Source of the DNA: Dyadobacter pollutisoli
GTDB taxonomy: Bacteria > Bacteroidota > Bacteroidia > Cytophagales > Spirosomataceae
Length of the DNA: 64,000 bases
Direction of reading: 5' to 3'
Assembly: GCF_026625565.1 (NCBI RefSeq)
Contig: NZ_CP112998.1
Location: 7,538,501-7,602,500, forward strand
The notes under the pieces are model-generated. The model had not been told where the DNA came from, ran no database searches, and was given only the letters and a program-made list of their open reading frames with translations. Shown in pieces: positions 31,557 to 40,989 of the stretch (its first letter is position 1; each line of letters starts with the position of its first letter). A program made the translations under genes and the position numbers.

Positions 31557-33752
31557 GTGAAGAAGACATTATTCATAACCCCGCCATTTACCCAGCTTAA
31601 TACGCCTTATCCCGCCACTGCTTACCTGAAAGGATTTCTGAACACTTTGGGAAGGAAGTCGTATCAGGCCGATCTGGGTATTGATGTGATCCTTGAATTG
31701 TTCTCTTCGCAAGGTCTAAAAAAGCTGTTTTCAGACCTGGACGCTTCTGACATTGAACTGAGTGACAATAGTTTCCGGATTTATTCGCTCAAAGATGATT
31801 ATATCAGTACCATTGATCCCGTCATCCGTTTTCTTAAAAATATAAATCCTACACTAGCTCACAGCATTTGTGATCGAAGCTATCTGCCTGAAGCCAGTAG
31901 GTTTCAGCAGCTGGAAGACATGGACTGGGCTTTCGGAACCATGGGAATTCATGATAAAGCGCGTCACCTGGCTACATTATATCTGGAAGATCTCGGAGAT
32001 TTGATTCAGGAAGCAGTCGATCCGCATTTTGGGTTTAGCCGCTATGCTGAGCGTTTGGGAAGGTCGGCGACCAGTTTCGATGAAATGGAACAGGCGCTGG
32101 AAATGCCGGATACGCTTTTGTCAGACACATTGAAGAAAGTATTGGAACAAAAAATTCAGAAATACGCCCCTGATATTGTCTGCATTTCGGTCCCGTTTCC
32201 TGGTAATCTGTATGGTGGCTTCAAATGCGGTCAGTACCTGAAAGCGCATTATCCTGAGATCAAAATAGTAATGGGTGGCGGTTTTGCTAATACCGAACTT
32301 CGCTCATTGAAAGAACCGAGGGTTTTCAATTACATTGATTTTGTTTGCCTGGACGATGGCGAAGCGCCTTTGCTGTCGCTTTTGGAATATCTGGACGGAG
32401 AAAGGTCACTTTCGATGCTGAAAAGGGTTTATTCGCTGGTCGATGGTGAAGTAATTTACCACAATGGTGCGAAGGAAAAGGATGTTCCGCAGCGTGATAC
32501 CGGCACGCCCGATTACAGCGATCTGCCATTGCATGATTATTTGTCCGTCATTGAAATCGTCAATCCAATGCACCGCCTTTGGAGTGATGGGCGATGGAAC
32601 AAGCTGACGCTGGCGCACGGCTGTTATTGGGGTAAATGCTCGTTTTGCGACATTTCCCTTGACTATATCCGTCGCTACGAACCTATGACGGCGGCGTTGT
32701 TATGTGACAGGATTGAAGAAATCATTGCACAAACCCAGCAGAATGGGTTTCATTTTGTTGATGAAGCGGCACCACCTGCCTTATTGAGGGACTTGGCATT
32801 GGAAATCATACGGCGCAAAATCACGGTAGTTTGGTGGACCAATATCCGTTTCGAGAAGAATTTTACGCCTGATCTTTGCCTGCTGCTGAAAGCTTCCGGA
32901 TGCATTGCGATTTCCGGCGGCCTGGAAGTAGCTTCGGACCGGTTGCTGGAAAGAATGAAAAAGGGAGTTACTGTTGCTCAGGTGGCCCGGGTAGCGGATG
33001 CATTTACGCAGGCAGGTATCATGGTGCACGCCTACCTGATGTATGGCTTTCCGACGCAAACTGCTCACGAAACGATTGACGCATTGGAAATGGTGCGGCA
33101 GCTTTTTCAGGTCGGGATAGTCCAATCGGGGTTCTGGCATCGGTTTGCGATGACTGCCCACAGCCCGGTCGGTTTATACCCGGAAGAGTTTGATGTCATG
33201 CGTTTAGGCCCGAATACGGGCAAATTTGCGAATAATGATCTTGAACACCAGGATCCGCTCGGTGCTGATCACGACCGGTTCGCAGAGGGGTTGAGGAAAT
33301 CATTGTTCAATTATATGCATGGGGTTTGCCTGGATTTTCCGCTTTCCAGGTGGTTTGATTTCAAGGTGCCTACGACTTCTGTTTCTCCCAAATACATTGA
33401 AAGAAGCATTAGCGAACCTGCTGATTCCAATGTACGTCCCAATGCGATTGTAACCTGGCTTGGCAGCGTTCCGGAACTATCTGTATTTGAAGAGCAGCGC
33501 GGTAAAAAAGTACTGGAAGTGGGGGAGCTCGTTTTTTTTAACAAAAAGAAAGAATGGGCGGTCGAAACGAATGTGCCGGTAGGAGAGTGGCTCGTGGAAA
33601 TACTCCCTGATCTGCTGATCTCGAATCCCGAACCATATTCATTGGAACAACTGAAAAATGACTTCGAAACTGCCGGTTTGGGCAGTTTTGAGGCATTCAG
33701 CAAATCTGCTACCTGGGTACAGCTGAGGGAGAGCGGTATGCTCGTGCTATAA
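31557..33752 (+). CDS. B12-binding domain radical SAM protein with Cx4Cx2C cluster motif
   Basis: A 731-residue enzyme starting at GTG 31557. The N-terminal half (about 1-280) contains a cobalamin-binding Rossmann-like domain (VCISVPFPGNLYGGFKCGQYLKA, then IVMGGGFANTELRSL, FVCLDDGEAPLL) without the base-off DxHxxG motif. The radical SAM domain (about 345-560) has Cys356, Cys361 and Cys364 in HGCYWGKCSFC. The first spacing is four residues rather than the usual three. SAM-binding features (ISGGLEVASDRLLERMKKG, VHAYLMYGFPT) are present. A C-terminal domain of about 150 residues follows. It probably performs a methyl transfer or carbon-skeleton reaction; the substrate is unknown and no partner gene is adjacent. 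Confidence 0.85.
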   Translation: MKKTLFITPPFTQLNTPYPATAYLKGFLNTLGRKSYQADLGIDVILELFSSQGLKKLFSDLDASDIELSDNSFRIYSLKDDYISTIDPVIRFLKNINPTLAHSICDRSYLPEASRFQQLEDMDWAFGTMGIHDKARHLATLYLEDLGDLIQEAVDPHFGFSRYAERLGRSATSFDEMEQALEMPDTLLSDTLKKVLEQKIQKYAPDIVCISVPFPGNLYGGFKCGQYLKAHYPEIKIVMGGGFANTELRSLKEPRVFNYIDFVCLDDGEAPLLSLLEYLDGERSLSMLKRVYSLVDGEVIYHNGAKEKDVPQRDTGTPDYSDLPLHDYLSVIEIVNPMHRLWSDGRWNKLTLAHGCYWGKCSFCDISLDYIRRYEPMTAALLCDRIEEIIAQTQQNGFHFVDEAAPPALLRDLALEIIRRKITVVWWTNIRFEKNFTPDLCLLLKASGCIAISGGLEVASDRLLERMKKGVTVAQVARVADAFTQAGIMVHAYLMYGFPTQTAHETIDALEMVRQLFQVGIVQSGFWHRFAMTAHSPVGLYPEEFDVMRLGPNTGKFANNDLEHQDPLGADHDRFAEGLRKSLFNYMHGVCLDFPLSRWFDFKVPTTSVSPKYIERSISEPADSNVRPNAIVTWLGSVPELSVFEEQRGKKVLEVGELVFFNKKKEWAVETNVPVGEWLVEILPDLLISNPEPYSLEQLKNDFETAGLGSFEAFSKSATWVQLRESGMLVL

Positions 33753-33767
33753 TCTAGGCCCGTATTG

Positions 33768-33787
33768 CCCAGGGCTTAAGCCCTGGG
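33768..33787. repeat. 20-bp perfect palindrome between convergent genes
   Basis: CCCAGGGCTT and AAGCCCTGGG form a perfect GC-rich palindrome containing the nagA stop codon in its centre. There is no T-run, so it is not a canonical terminator. It looks like a dispersed intergenic repeat type that I recall from other Bacteroidota. Confidence 0.6.
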
Positions 33788-34891
33788 TGACAGGACATGG
33801 AACAAGTCCAGGTTATCGTCAAAAGTTGTGAACGTGGCGGGATAGCCGATGGCAATGCTTCCGATCTTGTCATTCAAACCTAATGCTGTCGCGGGTCGGA
33901 TGGTTGCCATTTCAATTGCTTCCTGCAAAGGGATATCTACGTGCTGAACAGCATTGCGAACTGCATCTCCGAGTGAGATCGTTGCGCCTGCCAAATTTCC
34001 ATCTGAATTGGTATAACGACCATTTTTAAGGTAAGCATCAAATTCACCCCATTTGAATTCAGTTACTTTTTCTCCTAAGAATAGTGCATCGGAGATCAGG
34101 AAAAGCTTGTCTTTTTTGATCTTATAAGCCACACTTGCTGCTCCAAAATCGCAATGTACGCCGTCAATGATGATAGGGGCATACACTGATTCCGTGTCAA
34201 AAGTAGCGCCTACCAGGCCGGGCTGCCGGTGCCCGAACGCTGACATGGCATTATATAAATGGGTAACCAGCTGAATTCCTTTTCCAAATGCGCTGGTGGC
34301 TTCCTCATAGGTAGCATTGGAATGACCTGCGGAAACGGTGATACCGGATTCCAGCAACATAGCCAGCTGGTCGTCCGTGAACATTTCAGGTGCAATGGTG
34401 ATCAGCCTGATCACGCCTTTCCCATATTTGATGATTTCAGCAAGTTCCTCGTTGCCAGGCTTTCGTACATATTCCGAAAGATGAGCGCCGCGTTTGATCG
34501 GGTTCAGAAATGGTCCTTCCAAATGCATACCAAGAACACCGGATGCAGGATTTTTGGAAATATAGCTACGAGTGGCTTCTATCCCCTTTAAAATATTTTC
34601 CCGTGGAGATGTGATCAGGGTTGGAAGCACGTAGGCGGCGCCGGTATTCAGGCTGGCCTGGTATATGTCATCAATCGTTTCTTCGTCGGCTCTCTCGGTA
34701 AAATAATATTTTTCACCGCCGTTAATGTGACTGTCGAAAAGCCCGGGGGCGAGATTGGCAACTTTTGTAATTCCGGGATCGGGTTTCGCGTTCTCCATTC
34801 CGGCAATTTTACCATCCTGGATTGTGATTAATTGATTTTCAAGAACTTCTATGCCTGTAAAAACCCTTTCCGCGAATAGTTGAATTGACAT
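33776..34891 (-). CDS. nagA: N-acetylglucosamine-6-phosphate deacetylase
   Basis: Deacetylates GlcNAc-6-P to glucosamine-6-P in amino-sugar recycling. ATG 34891 is the most likely start (371 residues); a TTG 30 bases upstream is in frame. The amidohydrolase fold is evident: APGLFDSHINGG near the first metal ligand, HLEGPFLN (metal-binding Glu), SAGHSNATYEEA and THLYNAMSAFGHRQPG (two His ligands), and DGVHCDFG and LISDALF (catalytic Asp). The first metal His is in an HxN rather than HxH context, as is usual for NagA. It may feed glucosamine to the surface-glycan genes downstream, but there is no operon link. Confidence 0.92.
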   Translation of the reverse strand: MSIQLFAERVFTGIEVLENQLITIQDGKIAGMENAKPDPGITKVANLAPGLFDSHINGGEKYYFTERADEETIDDIYQASLNTGAAYVLPTLITSPRENILKGIEATRSYISKNPASGVLGMHLEGPFLNPIKRGAHLSEYVRKPGNEELAEIIKYGKGVIRLITIAPEMFTDDQLAMLLESGITVSAGHSNATYEEATSAFGKGIQLVTHLYNAMSAFGHRQPGLVGATFDTESVYAPIIIDGVHCDFGAASVAYKIKKDKLFLISDALFLGEKVTEFKWGEFDAYLKNGRYTNSDGNLAGATISLGDAVRNAVQHVDIPLQEAIEMATIRPATALGLNDKIGSIAIGYPATFTTFDDNLDLFHVLSPRA

Positions 34892-34951
34892 GATCCCGTT
34901 TATAAAATTTAACTCCGCCAAGAAACAAAAAAAGGGAAGCCAGACAAAATT

Positions 34952-35515
34952 CTATTTGATAATTATGTCAAATTTGGTCAAAAGCCCGGCCAGATCGGAA
35001 GAGAGGAATTTCGCTTTCCTGATACTGTTGGCGGTGGGATCAATGGTGAAGTTCTTACTGGTACTGAAATCAACGCCCTGCAAATTGGTATTAAAAAAAA
35101 CCGCATCCCAGAAATCGCAGTTATGCACTTTGCATTTGGAAAGATCGGCCTGGGTGAAGTCGGCACCATGAATTTTGCAGTTATTGAATGCTGATTTATT
35201 CAGTTTTTTTCGGTCGAAAATGGCGTAGTCGAGAATGCAACTTTCAAAATTAGCGGCGAAGGCAAACTCTTTACTTTCGAAAAAGTTGGCTCCCGTCAAT
35301 TTACAATTGATGAATGCAATGTCTGAAATCTTGCAATTTTTAACATTGACGTTACTCATATTGCAGTCCTGGAAAATGCAATCGATGAAATCAATTCCTG
35401 AAAGATCCGAGAAAGTGCAGTTTACAAATTTGTATTGTTCATAACTGCCTTGATCAGGTTGTCCAAGGCTAAAATCAAGGTTACTAACTACTTCCAGGCT
35501 GTTGTTTCGGATCAT
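34952..35515 (-). CDS. pentapeptide-repeat protein
   Basis: A 187-residue soluble protein built of pentapeptide repeats A(D/N)LxX-type with many Cys, Asn and Phe: CTFSDLSGIDFIDCIFQDCN, CKISDIAFINCKLTGANFFE, CKIHGADFTQADLSKCKVHNCDF. These would form a right-handed quadrilateral beta-helix of about 6-7 coils (about 28-155), followed by a short C-terminal cap. It resembles Qnr/McbG-like proteins in shape, but gyrase protection cannot be claimed. It stands alone with no associated toxin. Confidence 0.85.
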   Translation of the reverse strand: MIRNNSLEVVSNLDFSLGQPDQGSYEQYKFVNCTFSDLSGIDFIDCIFQDCNMSNVNVKNCKISDIAFINCKLTGANFFESKEFAFAANFESCILDYAIFDRKKLNKSAFNNCKIHGADFTQADLSKCKVHNCDFWDAVFFNTNLQGVDFSTSKNFTIDPTANSIRKAKFLSSDLAGLLTKFDIIIK

Positions 35516-35542
35516 TACTGTTGAAAATTGCTTCGGAGACTC

Positions 35543-35839
35543 TTAGATGTATTTTTTAATGACTGATTTCAATTGGTCTGCCTGTACCACTCCGGATTGC
35601 CGCCACATTGGTTTGCCATGTTTGAAAACAATCAGAGTCGGCACGCCCTGAATTTTGTAAGCATTCGCAGCAGATTGATTTTTATCCACATCTACTTTGA
35701 TAATGGTCGCGCTGTCGCCCAGGTCGGCTTTCACTTGTTCCAAAATGGGTTTCATCATTTTACAGGGGCCGCACCATTCCGCTGAAAAGTCTACCAGGAC
35801 CGGTTTGTTGCTGTTGATGAGTTCTGAGAATGTTGCCAT
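35543..35839 (-). CDS. trxA: thioredoxin
   Basis: A 98-residue thioredoxin starting at ATG 35839; an upstream in-frame extension to 35932 has no family resemblance. The redox site Trp22-Cys23-Gly-Pro-Cys26 is in FSAEWCGPCKMM. The cis-proline lies in QGVPTLIVF and the buried Asp17 in LVDFSAEW. It acts as a cytoplasmic disulfide reductase. No thioredoxin reductase lies nearby. Confidence 0.92.
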   Translation of the reverse strand: MATFSELINSNKPVLVDFSAEWCGPCKMMKPILEQVKADLGDSATIIKVDVDKNQSAANAYKIQGVPTLIVFKHGKPMWRQSGVVQADQLKSVIKKYI

Positions 35840-35942
35840 GATTTCAAATATCTGTTTATGTAGTAACCAACCTGAGCGGCGAAAGGTTTGCAGCTTGTGG
35901 ATGAATTTAACGAGATAAAGACCATGCCACATTAGGGTAATG

Positions 35943-36992
35943 TCAGTTCAGTCGGGTTTTCAAAAATTTACCAAACCGCTTCTCCACCCATTCATATGTG
36001 AAATGCGAGTACAGGATCGTCAGCGCTATGGACAAGGCCAGCGAAAGTCCGAACATCCATTCATTTTCCGGAGATTTCAATGCGCGAAAAAGAACCACAT
36101 TGACAAAGATCAGCACAATGGCGTGGTTCAGGTAGATAGAATAAGAGATTTTACCCAGATATTGAAAAGGCTTACTCGAAAGCAGCTGCGTCACTATGCC
36201 CGTCGAACTGCTGAAAATAATGATGCCTAATGCAAAAATGAAGGGGAAAACCAGTTTCCAAAGGTTTAGGTCCAAATGGTGGACGCAGTACATGGACAGC
36301 ACGAGAAACAGCAAAAAGGGAATTTCGAATGCAGAAAGATGAAAGCTTTTTTTACTGAGCAAGAGATGTGTAAATATTCCCAAACAGAAACTCAGCAGCG
36401 CACGGACGAAACCATAGTCATATGCGAGTAGGTACTCGCCCCGCGAATAGATGAAAACCGCGGAAAGAATGGTGATTAAAATGAATACGAAATATTTGAA
36501 CCGGGGCAGTAGCAACAGGACCAACCCAAAAACCAGGTAAGAAATCATTTCTGCTGAAATGGACCAGGAAGGATAATTATTGCTGATCCACGCGCCAAAA
36601 ACGGTACTGGAACCCATAAAAGTGAGGGTATCAAAAGCTGTAAAAAAGTAATAGCTCAGTCCCAGACTTCCGACATTTTTCAAAGGGCTCTGTTCTCCGA
36701 GCAAGTTGGCGATTATAAAAACCACTTCGGTGTAAAAAAGGAGAGGATACAGGCGAATGAAGCGCTTTTTAAGGAATGTAAAAAAATCCCTGGGAGTGTG
36801 AATGCGATTGACATAATTCAATGCGATCACAAAGCCGCTCAGAACGAAAAAAAAGTCAACGAAAAGGCTGGCGTTGATGACAAAGAAATTGTTATAGAAG
36901 ACCGACTCCTTAAATGCATTATGGTGGTGGGCGATAACGAGAACTGCAAAAATGCCCCTTAATCCATCCAGTTGTTCAACTCGGTCTTTCAT
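35943..36992 (-). CDS. acyltransferase family 3 (OafA/YrhL-like) membrane protein
   Basis: A 349-residue inner-membrane O-acyltransferase with about ten membrane helices. The N-terminal signature QLDGLRGIFAVLVIAHHHNAF includes the conserved Arg and catalytic-type His. A later FFVLSGFVIALNYVNR and SISAEMISYLVFGLVLLL are typical. Such enzymes O-acetylate surface glycans. It lies 46 bp downstream of the ligase/polymerase-like gene, at the end of the polysaccharide operon, so it probably modifies that glycan. Confidence 0.88.
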   Translation of the reverse strand: MKDRVEQLDGLRGIFAVLVIAHHHNAFKESVFYNNFFVINASLFVDFFFVLSGFVIALNYVNRIHTPRDFFTFLKKRFIRLYPLLFYTEVVFIIANLLGEQSPLKNVGSLGLSYYFFTAFDTLTFMGSSTVFGAWISNNYPSWSISAEMISYLVFGLVLLLLPRFKYFVFILITILSAVFIYSRGEYLLAYDYGFVRALLSFCLGIFTHLLLSKKSFHLSAFEIPFLLFLVLSMYCVHHLDLNLWKLVFPFIFALGIIIFSSSTGIVTQLLSSKPFQYLGKISYSIYLNHAIVLIFVNVVLFRALKSPENEWMFGLSLALSIALTILYSHFTYEWVEKRFGKFLKTRLN

Positions 36993-37038
36993 GCGTGTGG
37001 TTGGAGCTCCTGAATCAACAGATCAAGGATGCTGTATT

Positions 37039-38370
37039 TTAAGACGTTACGGTTGTCAACGTATTATTAGGAACAGGTTTACGGATATTATCCAGATAGC
37101 GGATTCCCAGGAAGCGGATCATGACGGAATAAGGGAACCAGAAAGCGATATCGTATGGCCTTCCGCCGGTAACCAGCAAAACCATCATTGACAAAAAGAA
37201 ATAGGCAAGGAATGTAGTGAGTGGATTGGTATATCTTTTGACTTCCCGGATTGCGAAAATGAACAGGAAAAAGTTGAAACTCGCAAAAAATACAAACCCG
37301 AATATCCCATGGTTAACCCACGATTCGAGAATAGGGACGTCCAGGTACTCATTTTTATACCCTCTACCCAAAAATACTTCCCAGGAGAATAGTGTTTCAA
37401 GGAATTCGCCAAAACCACTTACGCGGCCCATCGCGGAGGCATCGACATCGGCGGTATCCGAAAGTTTTACCCCGGTAGAGGTAAAGATTACATCCAGAAT
37501 CCGGTTCTCAAAAATATCCCAATAGCCTAGTAAGAGGTTCAGGATATCGCCGTACCGGCTGAGGAAATAGTTGATACCGACTAATATCAATATGATAAAC
37601 AGCATATTACGGAACTTGAATGCATTCCGGATTGCCGTAGTGATATTGGAGAATTTGAACTGAAAGAGAAAGTAAGCGCCGATCATGATACCGACACCCA
37701 GATAGCTGGATTTGGCAAGTGAAAGCACGAGTACTCCCAGACCAAAAAGAATGGAAAAGAACAGAAATATTTTGGTCAATATACCTGGCGTCCGGCTGAG
37801 CATTACAAATGCGGATACCATGCAAATGACGCCATTACGGGCAGTAATGTGCGGATTTCCTCCCGGCTGGGCTCCTTCGTTCGCAAAACTCACCGCCGCA
37901 CGCATACCGGGCGTCCAGTTAGGGTCAGTAAGGAGCGAGTAGACGAGCGTGATATTGGTAAAAAAGGAGAAGAGAAATAGTACCATAATAAGCGTATCCT
38001 TGACGTCATTCGGAACGTGAAGCAGCAGGGCTATAAAGCCGAATGTGAAGACAAAGTTGCCAATGTCCGCCACTGATTTACCCACTGAATTCATGAAAAA
38101 GAAATAATACAAGGTCAGTGCGAGAAAGCCTATTCCGAGATTCAATAGAATAACATTGGGCTTATATAGACGCTTGAAAATGGTTGGCGGTACCATCAGC
38201 AAAAGTGCCAGCGAAAAGAAAATAGCTGTAAAAACACTGCTGGCTGGTCCTACACCCAGGGTATCGCGGATAAAAAATATCAGAGGGAATCCGTTGAACA
38301 TCATCGCGATGCCCACTGAGTACCTGAGATAGTTAAAATTTGTGGCTACATTAAGTAAACTCCAATTCAT
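37039..38370 (-). CDS. O-antigen ligase/polymerase-like membrane protein
   Basis: A 443-residue protein with 10-12 membrane segments and a large loop near residues 290-345, resembling WaaL/Wzy-type proteins. Charged residues in that loop (RILDVIFTSTG, GRVSGFGEFLETLFSWEVFLGRGYKNEYL) fit the periplasmic loop of ligases and polymerases. The start codon overlaps the glycosyltransferase stop codon (ATGA). It lies near the 3' end of the glycan operon. Whether it ligates a finished chain or polymerises units cannot be decided from sequence; the presence of an ABC exporter favours ligase. Confidence 0.75.
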   Translation of the reverse strand: MNWSLLNVATNFNYLRYSVGIAMMFNGFPLIFFIRDTLGVGPASSVFTAIFFSLALLLMVPPTIFKRLYKPNVILLNLGIGFLALTLYYFFFMNSVGKSVADIGNFVFTFGFIALLLHVPNDVKDTLIMVLFLFSFFTNITLVYSLLTDPNWTPGMRAAVSFANEGAQPGGNPHITARNGVICMVSAFVMLSRTPGILTKIFLFFSILFGLGVLVLSLAKSSYLGVGIMIGAYFLFQFKFSNITTAIRNAFKFRNMLFIILILVGINYFLSRYGDILNLLLGYWDIFENRILDVIFTSTGVKLSDTADVDASAMGRVSGFGEFLETLFSWEVFLGRGYKNEYLDVPILESWVNHGIFGFVFFASFNFFLFIFAIREVKRYTNPLTTFLAYFFLSMMVLLVTGGRPYDIAFWFPYSVMIRFLGIRYLDNIRKPVPNNTLTTVTS

Positions 38371-39248
38371 CTGGATAATCTGAAACTAATGTATTTTATA
38401 TCCAATCGCAGGACGAAGTAAGATATTTTGCGAATCCGGCACCAAAGATACCTCATTTTGTTGAGAGCAGAGGAACTGTTCGTTGAAATGTACAATTTTT
38501 GTATTTTCGAATGTTCCTCTTTTCCCACCGATGCAATGGTTGACGACTTAGCGTCAGCATGAACCCGCAACGCTCCACCCAGTCCGTCGATTTTGCGTAT
38601 CGAGGTAGTTGCATGAGAAGTGTACCTGGTTATAAACTCATAATCGAATGCAAACCGGTAGCTTTCGTCAAATGTTCCGTATTGCCGGATCAGCGATCGT
38701 TTGAAAAACAAGGACTGATTATGAATTTGCATACCTTCCAAAATCTGGCAGGTAAAACTGTATGACGTCGTTTTCAAAATCTCCGTCACCTCATCGTCGG
38801 TCGTGATCATGTACAGATCACCGTATAGGATGTCAGACTGGTATTTTAAAGCTGCCTCTCCAAAACGACTGAAAGTGCCCGGAAAATATACATCGTCTGA
38901 ATTTTGGAAGGTAATGTAGTCCCCGGTTGCGCGTTCAAGCGCCTTATTGATGGCATGAACCTGGCCGCGGTCCTTCTCGGAAACCCACCAGGAAAGGTAC
39001 TTTTCATATTTTTTGATCACCTCAACACTTTCGTCAGTGGAACCACCGTCGACAATAATGTATTCCAGGTTGGGGTAATTTTGATTTAAAACGCTGAGTA
39101 TAGTGCGTTCAAGATAGGCCGCCTGGTTGTATGAAGGTGTGATAACCGTCAGCTTCGGATATTTTGAAGCCCCGCCCTGGTGTGTGTTGGTTTTTAAGCC
39201 TGATATAAAATTCCGCAGGTCCTGCGTGCTTTGTTCAAGGAAATGCAT
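38367..39248 (-). CDS. family 2 glycosyltransferase
   Basis: A 293-residue GT-A enzyme. Key features: LTVITPSYNQAAYLERTILSVLNQ (about 28-52), VDGGSTDES (nucleotide-binding), and QNSDDVY (the DxD-type metal motif). It also has a QVHAINKAL-type segment and a C-terminal basic region. It adds a sugar from a nucleotide donor to the growing glycan in the cytoplasm. It is coupled to the next gene by a 4-bp overlap. Confidence 0.93.
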   Translation of the reverse strand: MHFLEQSTQDLRNFISGLKTNTHQGGASKYPKLTVITPSYNQAAYLERTILSVLNQNYPNLEYIIVDGGSTDESVEVIKKYEKYLSWWVSEKDRGQVHAINKALERATGDYITFQNSDDVYFPGTFSRFGEAALKYQSDILYGDLYMITTDDEVTEILKTTSYSFTCQILEGMQIHNQSLFFKRSLIRQYGTFDESYRFAFDYEFITRYTSHATTSIRKIDGLGGALRVHADAKSSTIASVGKEEHSKIQKLYISTNSSSALNKMRYLWCRIRKISYFVLRLDIKYISFRLSR

Positions 39249-39270
39249 AGAATCCTTTTTCCGCTGTAAA

Positions 39271-40224
39271 TTAAAACTGATCGATATAGACGGTTAAAGC
39301 TTTTAGCTTATCCGCAAGTTTATTTCTTAAAATCCTGTTTTTCTTGATGTCTGCCGGTTTTCCATAGCCAGGCACGCCGTCTGTCTGCGCGTATGCAGGA
39401 AGATTTTTTAGTGATCTTTTATAGTCCGAGTACAATGCTTTCAATGCGTTACTCTTTTGCAAAAGGCCTGCGTGATTGGACCAAATCGGATCAAAATGAT
39501 CGAGTCCGGCAAAGTCGACTGAAATTAATGGTTGATTATCAATTGTAAAACCATCTTTTTCAGAAACCAGGTTTCTGTTTAACACTGCATGAAGTCCGTA
39601 ATGCCAGCCCGGATGTTGGGCGTGAATTGTATCCGGCACCCAAACCGGAATGTAATTCAGCCAAAGCTGATCGGTGTTCATGCCATTGCACAGGTCAAAT
39701 TTGGCCCTGTCAATGGTCCTTTCGCCCCACCATTGCAATGTTTGAATGGTCAATGGACCCGATTTCAAAACCCAGCTTCCCGAATGGAACATACCTACAT
39801 TAAGGATCCTTTTATCATCCAAAATATCGGATGGGGCCAGCGGCTTGTTAATGTTGGGGGTTAGGAGAATATCGGCACCGGTATTTGCAACGTCTTCCAT
39901 GGATTGCGTAAGCAGAACAGTCGGCGCTAGAAAAGTAATGCGTTCGCATTCCGGGTTCTTCTTTAATATTTCCAATGCAAACCACGGACGGCAAGCCGGA
40001 AGCAATTCAAAATGATAGTATCGGGCTTCCATGTTTTTGAATTGCGGGATGTTGATTTGAGCGACATCGAGCAATTTGATGTGTGATGGAAGATTGTTCA
40101 GCGGTAGTGTGTCAACCCAGCAAAGGTAAAAAGTATCATTGGGTTGGTGGCGTAACGCGGAGTCTGCCAGAACCAGCGCGTGGTTTAGGTTTGTCCGGTT
40201 ACATACTGTATATATAATATTCAT
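39271..40224 (-). CDS. GT8-like protein lacking the DxD motif (degenerate paralogue)
   Basis: A 317-residue protein clearly related to the gene at 40989-41972 (shared DLCNG-xxxDQxWxNxxPVxVPxT block and similar length). The metal-binding DPD motif of that paralogue (residues 104-106) aligns with Ala100-Pro101-Thr102 here. Without the DxD it may have lost transferase activity and serve as a structural partner, or use another metal site. It has a basic C-terminus. It lies in the glycan operon, 6 bp after the DUF5672-like gene. Confidence 0.75.
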   Translation of the reverse strand: MNIIYTVCNRTNLNHALVLADSALRHQPNDTFYLCWVDTLPLNNLPSHIKLLDVAQINIPQFKNMEARYYHFELLPACRPWFALEILKKNPECERITFLAPTVLLTQSMEDVANTGADILLTPNINKPLAPSDILDDKRILNVGMFHSGSWVLKSGPLTIQTLQWWGERTIDRAKFDLCNGMNTDQLWLNYIPVWVPDTIHAQHPGWHYGLHAVLNRNLVSEKDGFTIDNQPLISVDFAGLDHFDPIWSNHAGLLQKSNALKALYSDYKRSLKNLPAYAQTDGVPGYGKPADIKKNRILRNKLADKLKALTVYIDQF

Positions 40225-40230
40225 GTACGA

Positions 40231-40989
40231 TTAATCTGCTTCCGGCAGTGCTTTGAAATAGGGCAAAGTTTGAATGTTCGCCCGCGATATGCCTGTTATT
40301 GCAAATGGTAATGTTTTGTTTTTGTTGAGGTTTGCTGCATTTTGAGCAAAATAATTTCTTACTGGTATAGTCGGTTTTCGCAAATAAGGCCAGAAACGAT
40401 TGGCTTCAATATCCCAGAATACGGAATCGGCATTCGGTAATTTGTCATCATGACGATACGCATATGCCTCCTTATTCTTTGCTTTCAGCGTTTTTGTCAT
40501 GCGTTCAATCCGACAAAGGTAAAGGCCATTGTCGTCATAACCACTTCCGAATAATCGTTTTTCCTCATCATTCAGGCCCAAAGTTCGCGAAATAACGCCG
40601 TCCTTGCTCTTCGTGACTGAATCATATACCGGTCCCGACTTTAAATAATCATAACCCTGCTTGCACCAATAATACAGCTCGTCTTTGATTACCCAGCTGT
40701 TGAGTTCATGCACGAGCAGGAAATCACACCAGTTGAACCGGTCATAAAAATCCTCCATCAGCAGCAGGCCGGCGAAGTCGTTTCTCGATTGAAAATATTT
40801 GTTTGGAAAATAAATGACGTCAATATTCTCATTATGCTCCCTGACAATAGAAAGATCTGCACCTTCGCCTGCGATGAAAATCAATGGATATTTATGCAGT
40901 GTTTCCAGGCAATGGTGCAACATCATTTCCTCCGTAGGATTAATCTGCGGATTCAATATCGGAATGACAACAGTTACCAGCTCTTTCAT
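40231..40989 (-). CDS. DUF5672-like protein, probable glycosyltransferase
   Basis: A 252-residue protein. The stretch FNWCDFLLVHELNSWVIKDELYYWCKQGYDY is characteristic of DUF5672, found in glycan clusters and thought to be a glycosyltransferase-type fold. The N-terminus (VTVVIPILNP) resembles a GT-A strand. The ATG overlaps the previous stop codon by one base (TGATG), so translation is coupled to the GT8-like gene upstream. Exact reaction unknown. Confidence 0.8.
   Translation of the reverse strand: MKELVTVVIPILNPQINPTEEMMLHHCLETLHKYPLIFIAGEGADLSIVREHNENIDVIYFPNKYFQSRNDFAGLLLMEDFYDRFNWCDFLLVHELNSWVIKDELYYWCKQGYDYLKSGPVYDSVTKSKDGVISRTLGLNDEEKRLFGSGYDDNGLYLCRIERMTKTLKAKNKEAYAYRHDDKLPNADSVFWDIEANRFWPYLRKPTIPVRNYFAQNAANLNKNKTLPFAITGISRANIQTLPYFKALPEAD

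Noticed and set aside
31538..31600. 20-codon ORF starting at ATG 31538 before the radical SAM gene
   Set aside because: The ATG would lie at or before the predicted transcription start and is out of frame with the real gene.
35840..35932. 31-residue N-terminal extension of thioredoxin
   Set aside because: The extension has no signal peptide or family match; ATG 35839 begins a normal thioredoxin.
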